DNA of 64,000 nucleotides from Pectobacterium sp. PL152 (GCA_021907015.1 CP091064.1:496001-560000); one strand, 5' to 3'; shown: positions 22,668-32,551, numbered from the stretch's first letter. Program-made: numbers and translations. Notes: generated from the sequence alone by a model not told the origin.

Positions 22668-23500
22668 TAACATCTCCTTAATTAATTTTCTCTATCTGTA
22701 TAAAAATATGTAATTAAAAATTAATATTTATTCAATAAATACAGATAGCTCCAATACTCTTTTCATAACAAAAATACACATCTCTGGACAGATCATTTAT
22801 ATGCCCTGGTGAGAAACATAAACAATATGTAGGTAGACATGCTTATCAAACCATATTCATGGTGGCACGGTCGAATTGGTCTAACCAGATACGGCGTGCG
22901 ATACCAGACCTCTACACATGCTGGCAGTCGAAAAACGTCATCCTTTACACCTCATCTTTCACCGCATTTCCCCGTACCATGACCTGGCTCGCTACATTCC
23001 CCCTATCGCGTTAAACCCAGGAGAATTACCGTCACTAAAATTATGGTTTAATAGCAGCGGCAAGAAACAAATACACAGCAGAACAAATTTTCCTGACACC
23101 GAAGGCGGTATCGGCCTTTTGTAGATAATCTTTATATTTTCTAACTTATGGTATTAATATCTATTTAATCGATCATTTTTTTACAATCTATCTATTTATA
23201 AGATATGTAATTTTTAGGCGAAATGAATATGGTATTCAGGATGTAACAATAAACCAGAAAATAAATAATAACAATTTGTTATATATTTAAATAAATATTG
23301 CCTGTGTTTATATTATGTCGAAAATAGGAAGTAGAAATAGAGGGAATGAGGTGAATAGCGTGCTCTAACGCGCTTTTAGTCACTTCCCGCGCTCGATACA
23401 AGCTGTGTGCCTTTGGACAAGAAAGACTCACCCAGACGCAGTTTCATCAACGCGCCTGGGTGATTTAATTTTGCTATTTGTTTTTGAATCAATCAAAGAT
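22668..23500. other. Long AT-rich region without recognisable genes
   Basis: About 830 bp upstream of the chemoreceptor. A 68-codon open frame at 22918-23124 has no family features or ribosome site and is not called. An inverted repeat TCACCCAG...CTGGGTGA at 23428-23463 followed by TTTAATTTT could be a terminator on the + strand. The rest holds nothing I can support. Confidence 0.5.
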
Positions 23501-23784
23501 TCAGAGCCACATTCCATTACTTTTTCTTGGAAGTCGCCTTGATTTACCTTTCAACAATTCCCGAACTTTCTTTAGCTCTTTCTGCGTTAACGGCGCTTCT
23601 GCACCGACTTCTTCGGTACCCTGACTGTCAACCAGCTCAGAAGCCTGATAGCTTTCATCAAAACTCCTCAGTAACCGAGCGCTGACTTCTGCACTGATAG
23701 AGACTTCGTTTTCCAGGGCAGCCGCTTTGATTTTTCTTTCAGCTCTGGGGAAATTTTCAGGGACAGGCTAGATATCTCACTCAT
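23501..23784 (-). CDS. Ribbon-helix-helix (Arc/Mnt-like) DNA-binding protein, frame broken as sequenced
   Basis: Read by hand on the reverse strand: MSEISSLSLKISPELKEK, then (after one A is restored to the A run at 23731-23735) IKAAALENEVSISAEV and SARLLRSFDE. This is a beta-strand plus two helices with the spacing of Arc/Mnt-type ribbon-helix-helix repressors. A charged tail LTQKELKKVRELLKGK follows. Repaired length is 94 residues. Such proteins are phage repressors or antitoxins; no partner toxin lies beside it, so the role is open. Confidence 0.6.
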
Positions 23785-23942
23785 TTTATTACCTTTCTCA
23801 TGGGGTAAAATAGTAAGCTATGACAGCCAGCCAGCAATGTCCATACTGAAATAAAAATTTAATATTTCTGTCACAAAAATAGTGTAATTAATTTCTTAGC
23901 AAAGAGATTATTATTCCGATATTTTTATTTCCCTGCTGAATA

Positions 23943-24233
23943 TTACATATTCCCGTTTCTCATTCTCCAGCCATCAATCATTTTCCGGGTCACTTCGTCT
24001 TTGTAACAGATCGGCGAATCTCCCCCGCCCGGCTCCATGCGCTACGTTTGCCACACTTGCTGCCATTACGCGCTGAATTATAAGGACAATGACCAAAATA
24101 AGAAGAAATTGATTCCTGAATGATCCGTTCTTTGATCTGCTCATCAGAAATCCTGGGGTTTTCGCCATACTAAGCGTAGAAAAGAAAGCAGAGCCACAGC
24201 ACACACCATCACAACAGACAGCGTCGTTTTCAT
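23943..24233 (-). CDS. Small secreted Cys-containing protein, frame broken three times as sequenced
   Basis: Found by reading the reverse strand across three one-base losses (AAAA at 24180, GGGG at 24155, CCCCC at 24022). The product starts MKTTLSVVMVCAVALLSF and STLSMA as a clear signal peptide, followed by ISDEQIKERIIQESI, GHCPYNSARNGSKCGKRSAW and SRAGGDSPICYKDEV. About 97 residues. The CPYN/KCG/RSAWSR/GG.SPICY pattern is one I recall from small secreted proteins of unknown function. The three Cys suggest a disulfide or metal site in the periplasm or outside. Confidence 0.6.
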
Positions 24234-24387
24234 ACCGAAGGTCTCATTTTAGCCAGAGGATAATAACTGTAGTACAAAATACGCACCGCAGAACGCGGCC
24301 TTCGAGCTACCCATTATGGGTTAAAAATTGATCATAAAATATTAACAACATAAAATGCAGGCGCTCCGAGGATAAAAGGAAACAAAC

Positions 24388-24597
24388 GTGCCACATCACT
24401 CCCTATGGGAACTCATCAAACTTACCTACACGATCGGTTTTGTCATAGCCTTGGTCGTAACGTTCTTGTTAAGTAAAGATAAATCCCTATTCATCCGATT
24501 CTTTGCCTCGTTAATTATCGGCCTAACCTGGCCGCTTAGCTTTCCTGTTGTCCCTGCTGTTCTCCCTTTTTTGAAGCGCCGCTTCTCTTCCAGATAA
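24388..24597 (+). CDS. OrtT/GhoT-family small membrane protein (putative toxin)
   Basis: 69 residues, GTG start with AAAAGGA 8 nt upstream. Two predicted membrane helices: the first is YTIGFVIALVVTFLLS followed by KDKSLFIRF, the second FASLIIGLTWPLSFPVV. The order 'LS-charged-IRF-xS-LIxGxTWPxSFPV' is the signature of E. coli OrtT and GhoT, short inner-membrane toxins that collapse membrane potential. No GhoS-like antitoxin gene lies next to it, so it resembles the orphan toxin OrtT. The basic tail LKRRFSSR is longer than in GhoT. Confidence 0.75.
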   Translation: MPHHSLWELIKLTYTIGFVIALVVTFLLSKDKSLFIRFFASLIIGLTWPLSFPVVPAVLPFLKRRFSSR

Positions 24598-24657
24598 CCT
24601 GTCTGCTGAATCAGCACAGGAGCGCCTATTCGCGCCTTTTAGAGAGATTGTCCCACA

Positions 24658-25112
24658 ATGAGTAACATTCTGATCAGCGCCTGTCTGTCTGGCTTTCCCG
24701 TCCGCTATAACGGCACCGAAAAGAAATCGGTTGGCGACTATCTTGCCCAGTGGCGCCAACAGGCAAGACTGATTACATTTTGCCCGGAGCTGGCGGCGGG
24801 TTTCCCAACCCCAGGCCTTCAGCGGAAATTATTCCGGCCTCTGGCAGCACTTCAGTCATCACAGCAGGTGCCAAGGTTGTCGAAGCAACCGGCGGCGATG
24901 TGACCGAACGTTATATTCTGGGTGCCTGGCTAGCACTACATATGGCACAACAGCATAACTGCCGCTTCGCGCTCCTCACGGAAGGGAGTCCATCTTGCGG
25001 CAGCCGCATTATATACAGTGGACACTTTGATGGTTCACAAACGGCGGGAAGCGGCGTTACCGCAGAGCTGCTGCGTCACCACGGTATCGAAGTTTTTCCG
25101 ATCGTGAGATAG
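24658..25112 (+). CDS. DUF523/TudS-like thiouracil desulfurase, frame broken as sequenced
   Basis: Three conserved Cys, ISACLSG, TFCPEL and GSPSCGS, match the [4Fe-4S] ligands of TudS/DUF523 proteins, which remove sulfur from 2-thiouracil. One frame break at 24809-24812: a C is missing from CCCC between GFPTP and RPSAEI. Repaired length is 151 residues, normal for single-domain members. Starts 60 bp after the OrtT-like gene. Confidence 0.8.
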
Positions 25113-25217
25113 AGCAGTTAATCAAACGTGTTGAATACTGCGATCGCCACGCTGATGCGTAGCACCGCAACTGCCTCATCGCCAAATCCCAATGCGGCAG
25201 TTGCGTTATACCAAAAA

Positions 25218-25646
25218 CTAACGAACAACTAATACGGACATTTTCGCATGGCGAACGATAGCTGCGGCATTTGAGCCAAGCAGATAGGTTTTCACATCTG
25301 GCCGCCGCGAACCGATTACGATCAAATCCGCATTCATCTCCTCCGCCAGCGCTAACACTTCGTCTCTGGCCGAACCAAAACTGACGCTGCATGACAAACG
25401 CGATGCTGGCAGATCGATCGCTTTCATCAGTGATTTGAGCTTGTCATTCGCTTTCACTACCGCCTCATTCTCAAACTCTTTTATGCCAAAAGAGTACGCA
25501 GATAAGAACGCCGATGCATCCGGGAGGGAATGAAAGAGGTGTATAGCGGCACCTGACATTTTGGCCAACCTGACTGCATGTGTAATCGCGTGCTTAGTGA
25601 GTTCATCTTGTTCTATATCTACTGGCACCAGGATGCTCGTGTACAT
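25218..25646 (-). CDS. uspF: Universal stress protein, UspF type
   Basis: 142 residues. The C-terminal block RRPDVKTYLLGSNAAAIVRH contains the Usp ATP-binding G-2X-G-9X-G(S/T) motif and closely matches E. coli UspF. ATG 25646 is preferred, with GAGAGGTG upstream; a GTG two codons earlier lies inside that site. Cytoplasmic stress and adhesion-related protein. Convergent with tudS, single gene. Confidence 0.85.
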   Translation of the reverse strand: MYTSILVPVDIEQDELTKHAITHAVRLAKMSGAAIHLFHSLPDASAFLSAYSFGIKEFENEAVVKANDKLKSLMKAIDLPASRLSCSVSFGSARDEVLALAEEMNADLIVIGSRRPDVKTYLLGSNAAAIVRHAKMSVLVVR

Positions 25647-25801
25647 AATCACCTCTCCCCTGCGTGGATAACTGATTACCTGTCAGTATGTAAGAAGCGT
25701 AGTCTGCCCAGCGTCAGCAGAATATGATCCCGTTCACTTTTACACATCTTGCCCGTTATTTTTAACCAGTCAGATGCCGTTAGCTCACCACCTGCGCGTC
25801 T

Positions 25802-26257
25802 TTAAAGCGACCGCGAATAGATACGTGACGATTCACCCCAAGGGTGATAACCCATTCCAGTAAAGTGGAAATCATGCTGTTCATAAAAACCGAGCAGTTC
25901 GGTGCATAAATGCAGAGTAGAAAAACCAGCACGGCGAGTTTCCTGAGCAAGGTGTTCAATCAATTGCCCCGCATACCCATTACCGCGATGATTCTCTTCA
26001 ACATAAAGGGCACACAGCCAGGGATAAAGATCCATACGGCTGATGAAATCATTGGTAATTAATCCAACACCACCAATAATATTCCCGTCCTTTTCCAGCA
26101 AATACCAATCAGGCAATGGATTTTCGGCACCAATGCAGTGGTTGATACAGTCTTCGTAAAGCATCAGCGTCTCGTCGGACGCCCAGTGGCGTTGGAAATA
26201 ATGAATCGCCCTTTCCTTGTATTCAGGACGCTGTCTGACAGAAATAATCGTCAACAT
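25802..26257 (-). CDS. GNAT family N-acetyltransferase
   Basis: 151 residues of GNAT fold. The acetyl-CoA motif is ALYVEENHRGNGYAGQLIEH, followed by the C-terminal ELLGFYEQHDFHFTGMGYHPWGE. The acceptor is not known. It ends 4 bp downstream of the isochorismatase-like gene on the same strand, so the two are likely co-transcribed. Confidence 0.85.
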   Translation of the reverse strand: MLTIISVRQRPEYKERAIHYFQRHWASDETLMLYEDCINHCIGAENPLPDWYLLEKDGNIIGGVGLITNDFISRMDLYPWLCALYVEENHRGNGYAGQLIEHLAQETRRAGFSTLHLCTELLGFYEQHDFHFTGMGYHPWGESSRIYSRSL

Positions 26258-26261
26258 AGGA

Positions 26262-26786
26262 CTAGCGACTCATCTTCCATGAAGCAACGATGTGCTCCGT
26301 TGTTTCTACCGTAATCGTGTTGCCTGGAATAATAAAATTCCGCCACACGTCGTTGTAATGTGTGATTAATTGTTCTGCCTTCAGCTCGCCGCGATTGGCT
26401 GTCGTGTGTGCATCGGCGGCGATCGTCAACGCGTAGCCTCGGCTGGCCGCATTTTTAATCGTTGCATCAACGCAATAATCCGTCGCACATCCGCAAATCG
26501 TCAGGTGGTCAACTCCCAGTTCCGCCAGCACATCGGCTAACGGCGTACGGTAGAATGCATCGCACGCCGTTTTGGTGATGGACAAACATCCTTCTGGCTG
26601 GTTCAACTCAGGTAATAACTGCCATCCCTCGCTGCCAGACAACATGCCCTCTTCTTCATGCTGAATGAAAATCGTCCGATCTGCTGCGCCTGAAAGCTGG
26701 TTTATCAATGCGACCGTCTGCGCCTGCCGCGCTCTTGGCGTTGCAAACACCGCATTCTGCATATCAATCACGACCAAAACCTGCAT
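26262..26786 (-). CDS. Isochorismatase family cysteine hydrolase
   Basis: 174 residues with the catalytic triad of the family: Asp in VVIDMQN (residue 9), Lys in SITKTACDAFYRT, and Cys in ICGCATDYCVD. Members hydrolyse isochorismate, nicotinamide or other amides; the substrate cannot be told. ATG 26786 follows AAGGA; eleven more upstream codons lack a ribosome site. Upstream gene of a probable pair with the GNAT gene. Confidence 0.85.
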   Translation of the reverse strand: MQVLVVIDMQNAVFATPRARQAQTVALINQLSGAADRTIFIQHEEEGMLSGSEGWQLLPELNQPEGCLSITKTACDAFYRTPLADVLAELGVDHLTICGCATDYCVDATIKNAASRGYALTIAADAHTTANRGELKAEQLITHYNDVWRNFIIPGNTITVETTEHIVASWKMSR

Positions 26787-26868
26787 CTTTTTCCTTATTT
26801 TGGCACTTAACATCGGCACTCATTATCCTCATGGAGGCAACGGCCTGTCGTCACTCCAGCCAGGCTGG

Positions 26869-27292
26869 CTAGATCATGTCCACTATACCATGAGGATAAA
26901 ATTTGATTTCCCCTGAACGCAGTAGATCAATATCAAACCAGCGGGTAACAATCGGCATACCATTTGTCTCTATACCATGGATAATATCCTGCTGATAAAG
27001 CGACTCATCCTGAAAGCGAGCCTCATAAACAAAGACAATCTCATGCCCAGGTTTGCCATTGTAGGAAAAAAATATTCTCTGAAACACCCAGCAGCAAAAA
27101 GTCCTTGGTGGCTGCACTAATCTCCTCCTGAACTTCCCTTTCCGCTGCCGCCTGCGACAATTCGCCAAAGTCGACACCACCACCGAGCGGCAATACATAA
27201 TGCTCATCTTTTATAGGGTCATACCCTTCTGCTAACAGAATCTTGCCATTGTTTCGGAAAAGACAAACTGCTTTTGCTCTGATCTTTTGCAT
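26869..27292 (-). CDS. Nudix hydrolase, frame broken as sequenced
   Basis: About 140 residues with a Nudix box GGVDFGELSQAAAEREVQEE, matching GX5EX7REUXEE; the usual final Gly is Ser. Hydrolyses a nucleoside-diphosphate-linked compound, identity unknown. The A run at 27066-27072 has one base too many (SENIF|SYNGKPGHEIVFVYE needs six); this is the only clear insertion of this kind outside the second chemoreceptor. The promoter region contains five direct repeats (27321-27410). Confidence 0.8.
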
Positions 27293-27320
27293 GCCAACAC
27301 TCCAGGTAAACTACGGCACT

Positions 27321-27410
27321 CTTTTGATAAAAAGACGTTTTTGATAAAAAGACATTTTCTGATAAACGCACATTTTTTTGACAAAATGACATTGATTGAT
27401 AAAAGACATG
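27321..27410. repeat. Five degenerate 17-19 bp direct repeats upstream of the Nudix gene
   Basis: Units of the form TTTTTGATAAAAAGACAT recur with the GATAA/GACAA core at 27326, 27343, 27361, 27380 and 27398, so the period is 17, 18, 19 and 18 bp. On the reverse strand the array reads toward the Nudix start 29 bp away. Spacing near two helical turns suggests an operator array or iterons for a regulator on one DNA face. It is not a CRISPR. Confidence 0.75.
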
Positions 27411-27817
27411 TAACACGGAAAATGTCATCTTTTGGTACAGATAAAAATCTTATAGGACGTAATCAAAATGCATTAATAGTCTTTATGTTCAGTGAATGTT
27501 TTTCCCTGCCTCCTTTCATCTCGTCATGTTTAACTTATTGAAGTTATGCGTCTCACATAATTATTTCAGACATAATATTGGTGAGGAACGATAAATTCAT
27601 ATTTATTCGCCTGACCATTGATCGGCGTCATCCTTTCGCGTTCATAAGCATCGCCGGGTCACGCCGTGTTTATTTAGCTTATCGGCTGGTTTTATGCGTA
27701 TGATCGACTAAAGTTAACTAACCATTTATTCATGTCTTGCGGACAGCACATTCGTGCTGTCTGTTAAGGCGTGCATTAATCTCGTCAGAAAACGCACAAG
27801 GCAAGGGAGGAAAAGCA
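27411..27817. other. Intergenic region before the YmgB-like gene
   Basis: About 400 bp of AT-rich sequence with no convincing gene. It separates the divergent Nudix and YmgB-like genes and holds both promoters. No known operator recognised. Confidence 0.5.
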
Positions 27818-28072
27818 ATGCATTCAGAGGTGCCCCAAAATGAACTCCCGATATCTGACGCTCTCGGCCTTGACTCTCGGATCAGCGACATGGAAATGCT
27901 CGGTAACATTGTCGAAGAGATCATTCAATCCGGCCATTCCGTCAGTAACAAAGCCATCATCGCGAAATTAGTTCACAAGATTGAAACAGAAGCCAATGCC
28001 GCTTTTCAGGAGAAATATCGCGCATTGCTGGAGTTGGTGGTTTATAAAACTCAGGACGACTTCCTGATTTAA
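27818..28072 (+). CDS. YmgB/AriR/YcgZ-family two-component connector
   Basis: 84-residue all-helical protein. The C-terminal pattern IIAKLVHKIE...YRALLELVVYKTQDD matches YmgB/AriR and relatives of E. coli, small dimers that act through the Rcs phosphorelay to lower motility and raise biofilm and acid resistance. Start ATG 27818 has GGGAGG 8 nt upstream; the 27 upstream in-frame codons are not part of the family. Monocistronic. Confidence 0.78.
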   Translation: MHSEVPQNELPISDALGLDSRISDMEMLGNIVEEIIQSGHSVSNKAIIAKLVHKIETEANAAFQEKYRALLELVVYKTQDDFLI

Positions 28073-28420
28073 TCCACGTTCAGGCACTACTCTATCGTTT
28101 TCTGTAACGTTTATGCTTTCTCGGCCAGAATTCTATTTAATGCATACCGCTGCTATGGATATGTCCGCAATAAATAGCATAGATATTTATGTCGTTATTA
28201 TTTCTGACCAGCAGCTATTGATTTATTGATGACGAAGAGCGCGATACCTATTTATTTTACCAATCGTTAATATTCATTTCTGAATGAATTATCTAAGGGA
28301 AAAATTCGCACCGCAGCGTCGCTACACGCTCACACTGATTCAATATGAATGTCGTTACGGACAATAGCCGCATCAGCGATGCAAGGTAAAAACACTTGTT
28401 GGTTTAGATAGCAAAAACGA
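28073..28420. other. Intergenic region without recognisable features
   Basis: About 350 bp of AT-rich sequence between the YmgB-like gene and the tRNA-Ser terminator. No gene, repeat or clear terminator seen. Confidence 0.5.
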
Positions 28421-28446
28421 AAACGGGCTAGCCTAAGCTAACCCGT
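28421..28446 (-). terminator. Hairpin downstream of tRNA-Ser
   Basis: AACGGGCTAGC and GCTAACCCGTT pair with one mismatch, 10 bp beyond the tRNA 3' end, followed on the reverse strand by a T-containing tract. Confidence 0.7.
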
Positions 28447-28455
28447 TGAATTTTG

Positions 28456-28543
28456 TGGCGGAGGAGTAGAGATTCGAACTCTAGAACACTTTCGCGTCGC
28501 CGGTTTTCAAGACCGGTGCCTTCAACCACTCGGCCACTCCTCC
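28456..28543 (-). tRNA. serT: tRNA-Ser (anticodon UGA)
   Basis: 88 nt, class II tRNA. Acceptor GGAGGAG pairs with CTCCTCC, discriminator G, CCA encoded. The anticodon loop CUUGAAA carries UGA between CCGGU and ACCGG arms. The long variable arm and T arm (GTTCGAATC) are typical of serine tRNAs. In E. coli serT lies beside yccA, as here. Confidence 0.95.
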
Positions 28544-28831
28544 GCAATGACGCGAACTATAAACAGTGAATGAGATCTTGTAAAGCACCACAGTGCTCAA
28601 TTGCCTGAAAAACAATCTAACGCAGCGCGTTTGAACGTAAAACCGTCACGCGGCAGATAAAATGGCGCAAATTATCTCCAGCACCTTACAAATGGCAAAA
28701 CAAAGCACGAGCACAGGCCCGGAGGATGGAAAATTTACAGCGTAAAGAAGGGTAAACCACCTTTAATAACGTCATGTAACTATTTACTCTTTGACATTGG
28801 ATAATAGCACCCTGAAGAGAGAGTCGCTGAT

Positions 28832-29491
28832 ATGGATCGTATTGTTGTTTCTTCTACCCGAGAAAGCTCGCTACTCAGCACGCACAAAGTGCTGCGCAAC
28901 ACCTATTTCCTGCTGTCGCTGACGCTGGGCTTTTCCGCCGTTACCGCAACGGCAAGTACCGTACTTAACCTGCCTGCCCCGGGCTTGATTCTGATGCTGG
29001 TTGGGTTTTATGGCCTGATGTTCCTGACGCACAAGCTGGCAAACAGCCCTGCGGGTATTCTGGCTGCGTTCGCCCTGACCGGATTTATGGGTTATACGCT
29101 GGGCCCGATTTTAAGCTCGCTGATTTCCTCCGGCGCAGGCGACATTGTCATGCTGGCTCTGGGCGGCACGGCACTGGTGTTCTTCTGCTGTTCAGCCTAT
29201 GTCTTAACGACACGTAAGGATATGTCCTTCCTGTCAGGCATGATGATGGCAGGATTCGTGGTTCTGATTGTTGCCGTCATCGCCAATCTGTTCTTGCAGA
29301 TTCCGGCATTACATCTGGCGATCAGCGCCCTGTTTATTCTGTTCTCTGCGGGTGCCATCCTGTGGGAAACCAGTAACATCATCCACGGTGGCGAAACCAA
29401 CTACATCCGAGCAACAGTTAGCCTGTATGTCGCGATATACAATATCTTCGTTAGCCTGTTGAGCATTCTGGGCATTATGCGTAACGACTAA
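28832..29491 (+). CDS. yccA: Bax inhibitor-1 family membrane protein YccA
   Basis: 219 residues with seven predicted transmembrane helices and the BI-1 family pattern ([20 protein letters not shown] near the start). In E. coli YccA is a substrate and inhibitor of the FtsH protease and protects the SecY translocon. Ends in a charged C-terminus (GIMRND). Own terminator follows, then tusE. Confidence 0.94.
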   Translation: MDRIVVSSTRESSLLSTHKVLRNTYFLLSLTLGFSAVTATASTVLNLPAPGLILMLVGFYGLMFLTHKLANSPAGILAAFALTGFMGYTLGPILSSLISSGAGDIVMLALGGTALVFFCCSAYVLTTRKDMSFLSGMMMAGFVVLIVAVIANLFLQIPALHLAISALFILFSAGAILWETSNIIHGGETNYIRATVSLYVAIYNIFVSLLSILGIMRND

Positions 29492-29513
29492 GTTTCGCTT
29501 ATCGCCCACCGAG

Positions 29514-29536
29514 AAAGCCCCTGTTGGGGCTTTTTT
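29514..29536 (+). terminator. Terminator after yccA
   Basis: Stem AAAGCCCC / GGGGCTTT with loop TGTT and a T tail, 22 bp after the yccA stop. Confidence 0.9.
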
Positions 29537-29598
29537 ATTCCGGCGCAGACAGAAAAATTTGTTAAACTGCGGGCAGATCTATTGCAGGCGGAGAGAAG

Positions 29599-29928
29599 AT
29601 GTTGGAGTTTGAAGGGCGCACCATCGCAACAGACGCGCAAGGTTATCTAATGGATAGCACCGAGTGGAGTGAAGCGTTGGCTCACGTGTTAGCAGAACAG
29701 GAAGGTATCGCGCTGACTGAACCGCATTGGGAAGTCGTCCGGTTTGTGCGGAATTTTTATCAGGAATTTAATACGTCACCCGCTATACGCATGCTGGTTA
29801 AAGCGATGGCGCAAAAGTACGGTGAAGAGAAAGGAAATAGCCGCTACCTGTATAAACTGTTTCCAAAAGGACCAGCAAAGCAGGCAACTAAAATTGCTGG
29901 CTTGCCCAAACCGGTAAAATGCATCTAG
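29599..29928 (+). CDS. tusE: Sulfurtransferase TusE
   Basis: 109-residue DsrC-family protein. The conserved penultimate Cys (C108 in VKCI) accepts persulfide from TusBCD and passes it to MnmA for 2-thiolation of U34 in tRNA. Conserved blocks [15 protein letters not shown] and [15 protein letters not shown]. Start at ATG 29599 after GGAGAGAAG. Convergent with yccX. Confidence 0.95.
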   Translation: MLEFEGRTIATDAQGYLMDSTEWSEALAHVLAEQEGIALTEPHWEVVRFVRNFYQEFNTSPAIRMLVKAMAQKYGEEKGNSRYLYKLFPKGPAKQATKIAGLPKPVKCI

Positions 29929-29940
29929 CATCACCCGGCT

Positions 29941-30219
29941 TCAATAGCGGATCGTAAAGCCTTCATAGTCCGTCTTACCATGTGGCTCAATAAGCACCTT
30001 ATCCACTCTGGCGCTTCGTGGGCCACCTTGCTTCAGCCACTCAATCAACGCCTCTACCGCATGAGGTTCGCCGTTTGCCACCACTTCCACGCTGCCATCA
30101 TCACAATTGCGCGCATACCCATTGAGCCCCAGTCGCACGGCCTGATGCTGCGTGCTGTAGCGAAACCCGACTCCCTGAACCATGCCATAGACATAGGCGA
30201 CAGTCGCTATTTTTGCCAT
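29941..30219 (-). CDS. yccX: Acylphosphatase
   Basis: 92 residues. The phosphate-binding loop VQGVGFR (R20) and the catalytic Asn (YARN, N38) of acylphosphatases are present. Hydrolyses carboxyl-phosphate bonds. ATG 30219 follows a purine-rich GGGGGAAG; a longer frame to 30255 is not conserved. The E. coli neighbour rlmI is not found in the 220 bp upstream. Confidence 0.93.
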   Translation of the reverse strand: MAKIATVAYVYGMVQGVGFRYSTQHQAVRLGLNGYARNCDDGSVEVVANGEPHAVEALIEWLKQGGPRSARVDKVLIEPHGKTDYEGFTIRY

Positions 30220-30262
30220 ATTCTTCCCCCTTTCCCCCAAGAAGCTAAACAACATTTCATGA

Positions 30263-30750
<488 letters not shown>

Positions 30751-30827
30751 CTTTTCTCGACGGCAGACATTGGCGATGTTGTGATACTCAACATCGCCCA
30801 GCACCTGTGACTGATGTCCCCAGGCTC

Positions 30828-31240
30828 TTATTTACCCAGACCCAGCCGTGGGATTTCAATTTTCGGGCAACGATCCATTACGACTTTCAGTCCGGCATCA
30901 TGAGCCAAAATTGCCGCTTGCTCATTAATAACGCCAATCTGTAGCCATAGAACGCTAGCGCCAATGGCGATGGCCTCTTTGGCGATCTCATAAGCCGCTT
31001 CCGGCTGGCGAAAGACATCAACCATATCAACCGGTTTAGGAATATCCGCCACGTTGGCATACGCTTTTGGCCCAAAAGCGTATGCCCGGCCAATTTGGGG
31101 CTCACGGGAATAACGTCGTATCCCTGCTCAAGCAAATACGCCATCACACCATAACTCGGGCGGGACGGATTATCGCTAGCTCCCACGAGTGCAATGGTTT
31201 TGACCGTTTTCAGTACAGATTCAATATCACTGTCATTCAT
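30828..31240 (-). CDS. yccU: CoA-binding protein YccU, frame broken as sequenced
   Basis: Rossmann-type CoA-binding domain of about 137 residues: KTIALVGASDNPSRPSYGVM, VIPVSPKLAG, VDMVDVFRQPE and the ending VVMDRCPKIEIPRLGL. One frame break at 31065-31068, where one A is missing from the AAAA run in GQKAYANV. Function not established. Convergent with hspQ, divergent from yccT. Confidence 0.87.
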
Positions 31241-31432
31241 GCTATTCAGCCTCTCTTGCGTGATTTATTACAGTGTATCGCACATTCTACGAATCGCAGA
31301 AAATGGCTTAAAAGCCCGCCGTCTGTATCGTGTAGAACGAAAATGCCATAACAGCCTGTTTCAAATTGAAACCTTTGACACATTCAGACAATTCCTCAAC
31401 AATATCCAGATTACGTACCATTTGGGAAAACT

Positions 31433-31956
31433 ATGAAATTCGGCTTCATCACTGTCTGCCTTTTTATTGCAGGTTTCAGTCCCTCAGCAATTGCGGCAAC
31501 AACGTTGAAATTAGATCAGAAAATCGATCTCCTGATGGTTGACGGGCAGAGAATGTCAGGCTCGTTGCTAAAAGGTGCCGATAGTCTCGAACTTGGCAGT
31601 GGACAACACCAGATTCTGTTCAAAGTTGTCGATACCATTGATGCCCAAACCGGTGCGCCAGTCACCTATTTTCCTTCCACGTTTATTGCGACGTTTAACA
31701 CGGAAAAAGTGGCATCGGTGTCGTTTAAACTACCGCCGTTGCACACCCTTGAAGATCGCAAGAATTTCACTGCCCAGCCTCAATATCAATTGCTTGATGA
31801 AAAAATCAGGCAATCCCCCGTGCGTACCGATGCGCTTGTCATCGCTGACAATGAGCCACTCGATATAGAACGAAAATGTCGGAGTACAATGCAGCGGCGA
31901 AAGGGGCTTCTGTTGCGGGCTTTGCGACCGCGCTGAATGAATCCGTAACCTGGTGA
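31433..31956 (+). CDS. yccT: DUF2057 protein YccT (CsgI), frame broken as sequenced
   Basis: Secreted or periplasmic protein with a signal peptide (MKFGFITVCLFIAGF, cleavage after IAA). Homologue of E. coli YccT/CsgI, reported to hinder curli assembly. One A is missing from AAAA at 31873-31876 near the C-terminus; repaired end is ERKMSEYNAAAKGAS and GFATALNESVTW, giving 174 residues. Same order yccU-yccT-mgsA as in E. coli. Confidence 0.85.
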
Positions 31957-32093
31957 TTTTACGCGCAGTCGCATCAGATTTTTGATACCCGTTCGCCTTT
32001 TCCTGCTTTTATCGCTTTGCACCGAAACAGCGTTTCCGTAATCTGTCTGTACCCTAGCGTCAGCTTTACTACACCAGATTGAAGGACGTAACC

Positions 32094-32551
32094 ATGGAGT
32101 TCACCACCCGTACCATCGCCGCGCAAAAACATATTGCACTGGTAGCACACGACCACTGTAAACAATCCCTGTTGGATTGGGTTGGTACGAATAAAGAACA
32201 GCTCAAAGAGCACACGCTTTACGCCACCGGAACTACCGGGAACCTGATTCAGTTAAATACGGGGCTGCCCGTAAAAAGCATGCTGAGCGGGCCAATGGGA
32301 GGGGATCAACAGGTTGGCGCCCTCATTTCCGAAGGGAAAATCGATTTGATGATCTTCTTTGGGATCCACTTAACGCTGTACCACACGATCCTGATGTAAA
32401 GGCACTGCTGAGGCTGGCGACCGTTTGGAACATTCCCGTAGCCACCAACCGTGCAACAGCGGATTTCCTGGTCAACTCTGCGCTATTTAAAGAATCCGTA
32501 CAGATAACCATCCCTGATTATCAGCGCTATCTGCAAGACCGTCTGAAATAG
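32094..32551 (+). CDS. mgsA: Methylglyoxal synthase, frame broken as sequenced
   Basis: Converts dihydroxyacetone phosphate to methylglyoxal and phosphate, a bypass that relieves phosphosugar stress. Family motif [12 protein letters not shown] with the catalytic Asp, then [22 protein letters not shown]. One T missing from TTT at 32358-32360. Repaired length is 152 residues, the same as E. coli. Confidence 0.92.

Noticed and set aside
22918-23124. 68-codon open frame in the gene-poor region
   Set aside because: No ribosome site, no recognisable fold, ordinary composition for random DNA.
27321-27410. CRISPR array
   Set aside because: Units are only 17-19 bp, contiguous without spacers and degenerate.
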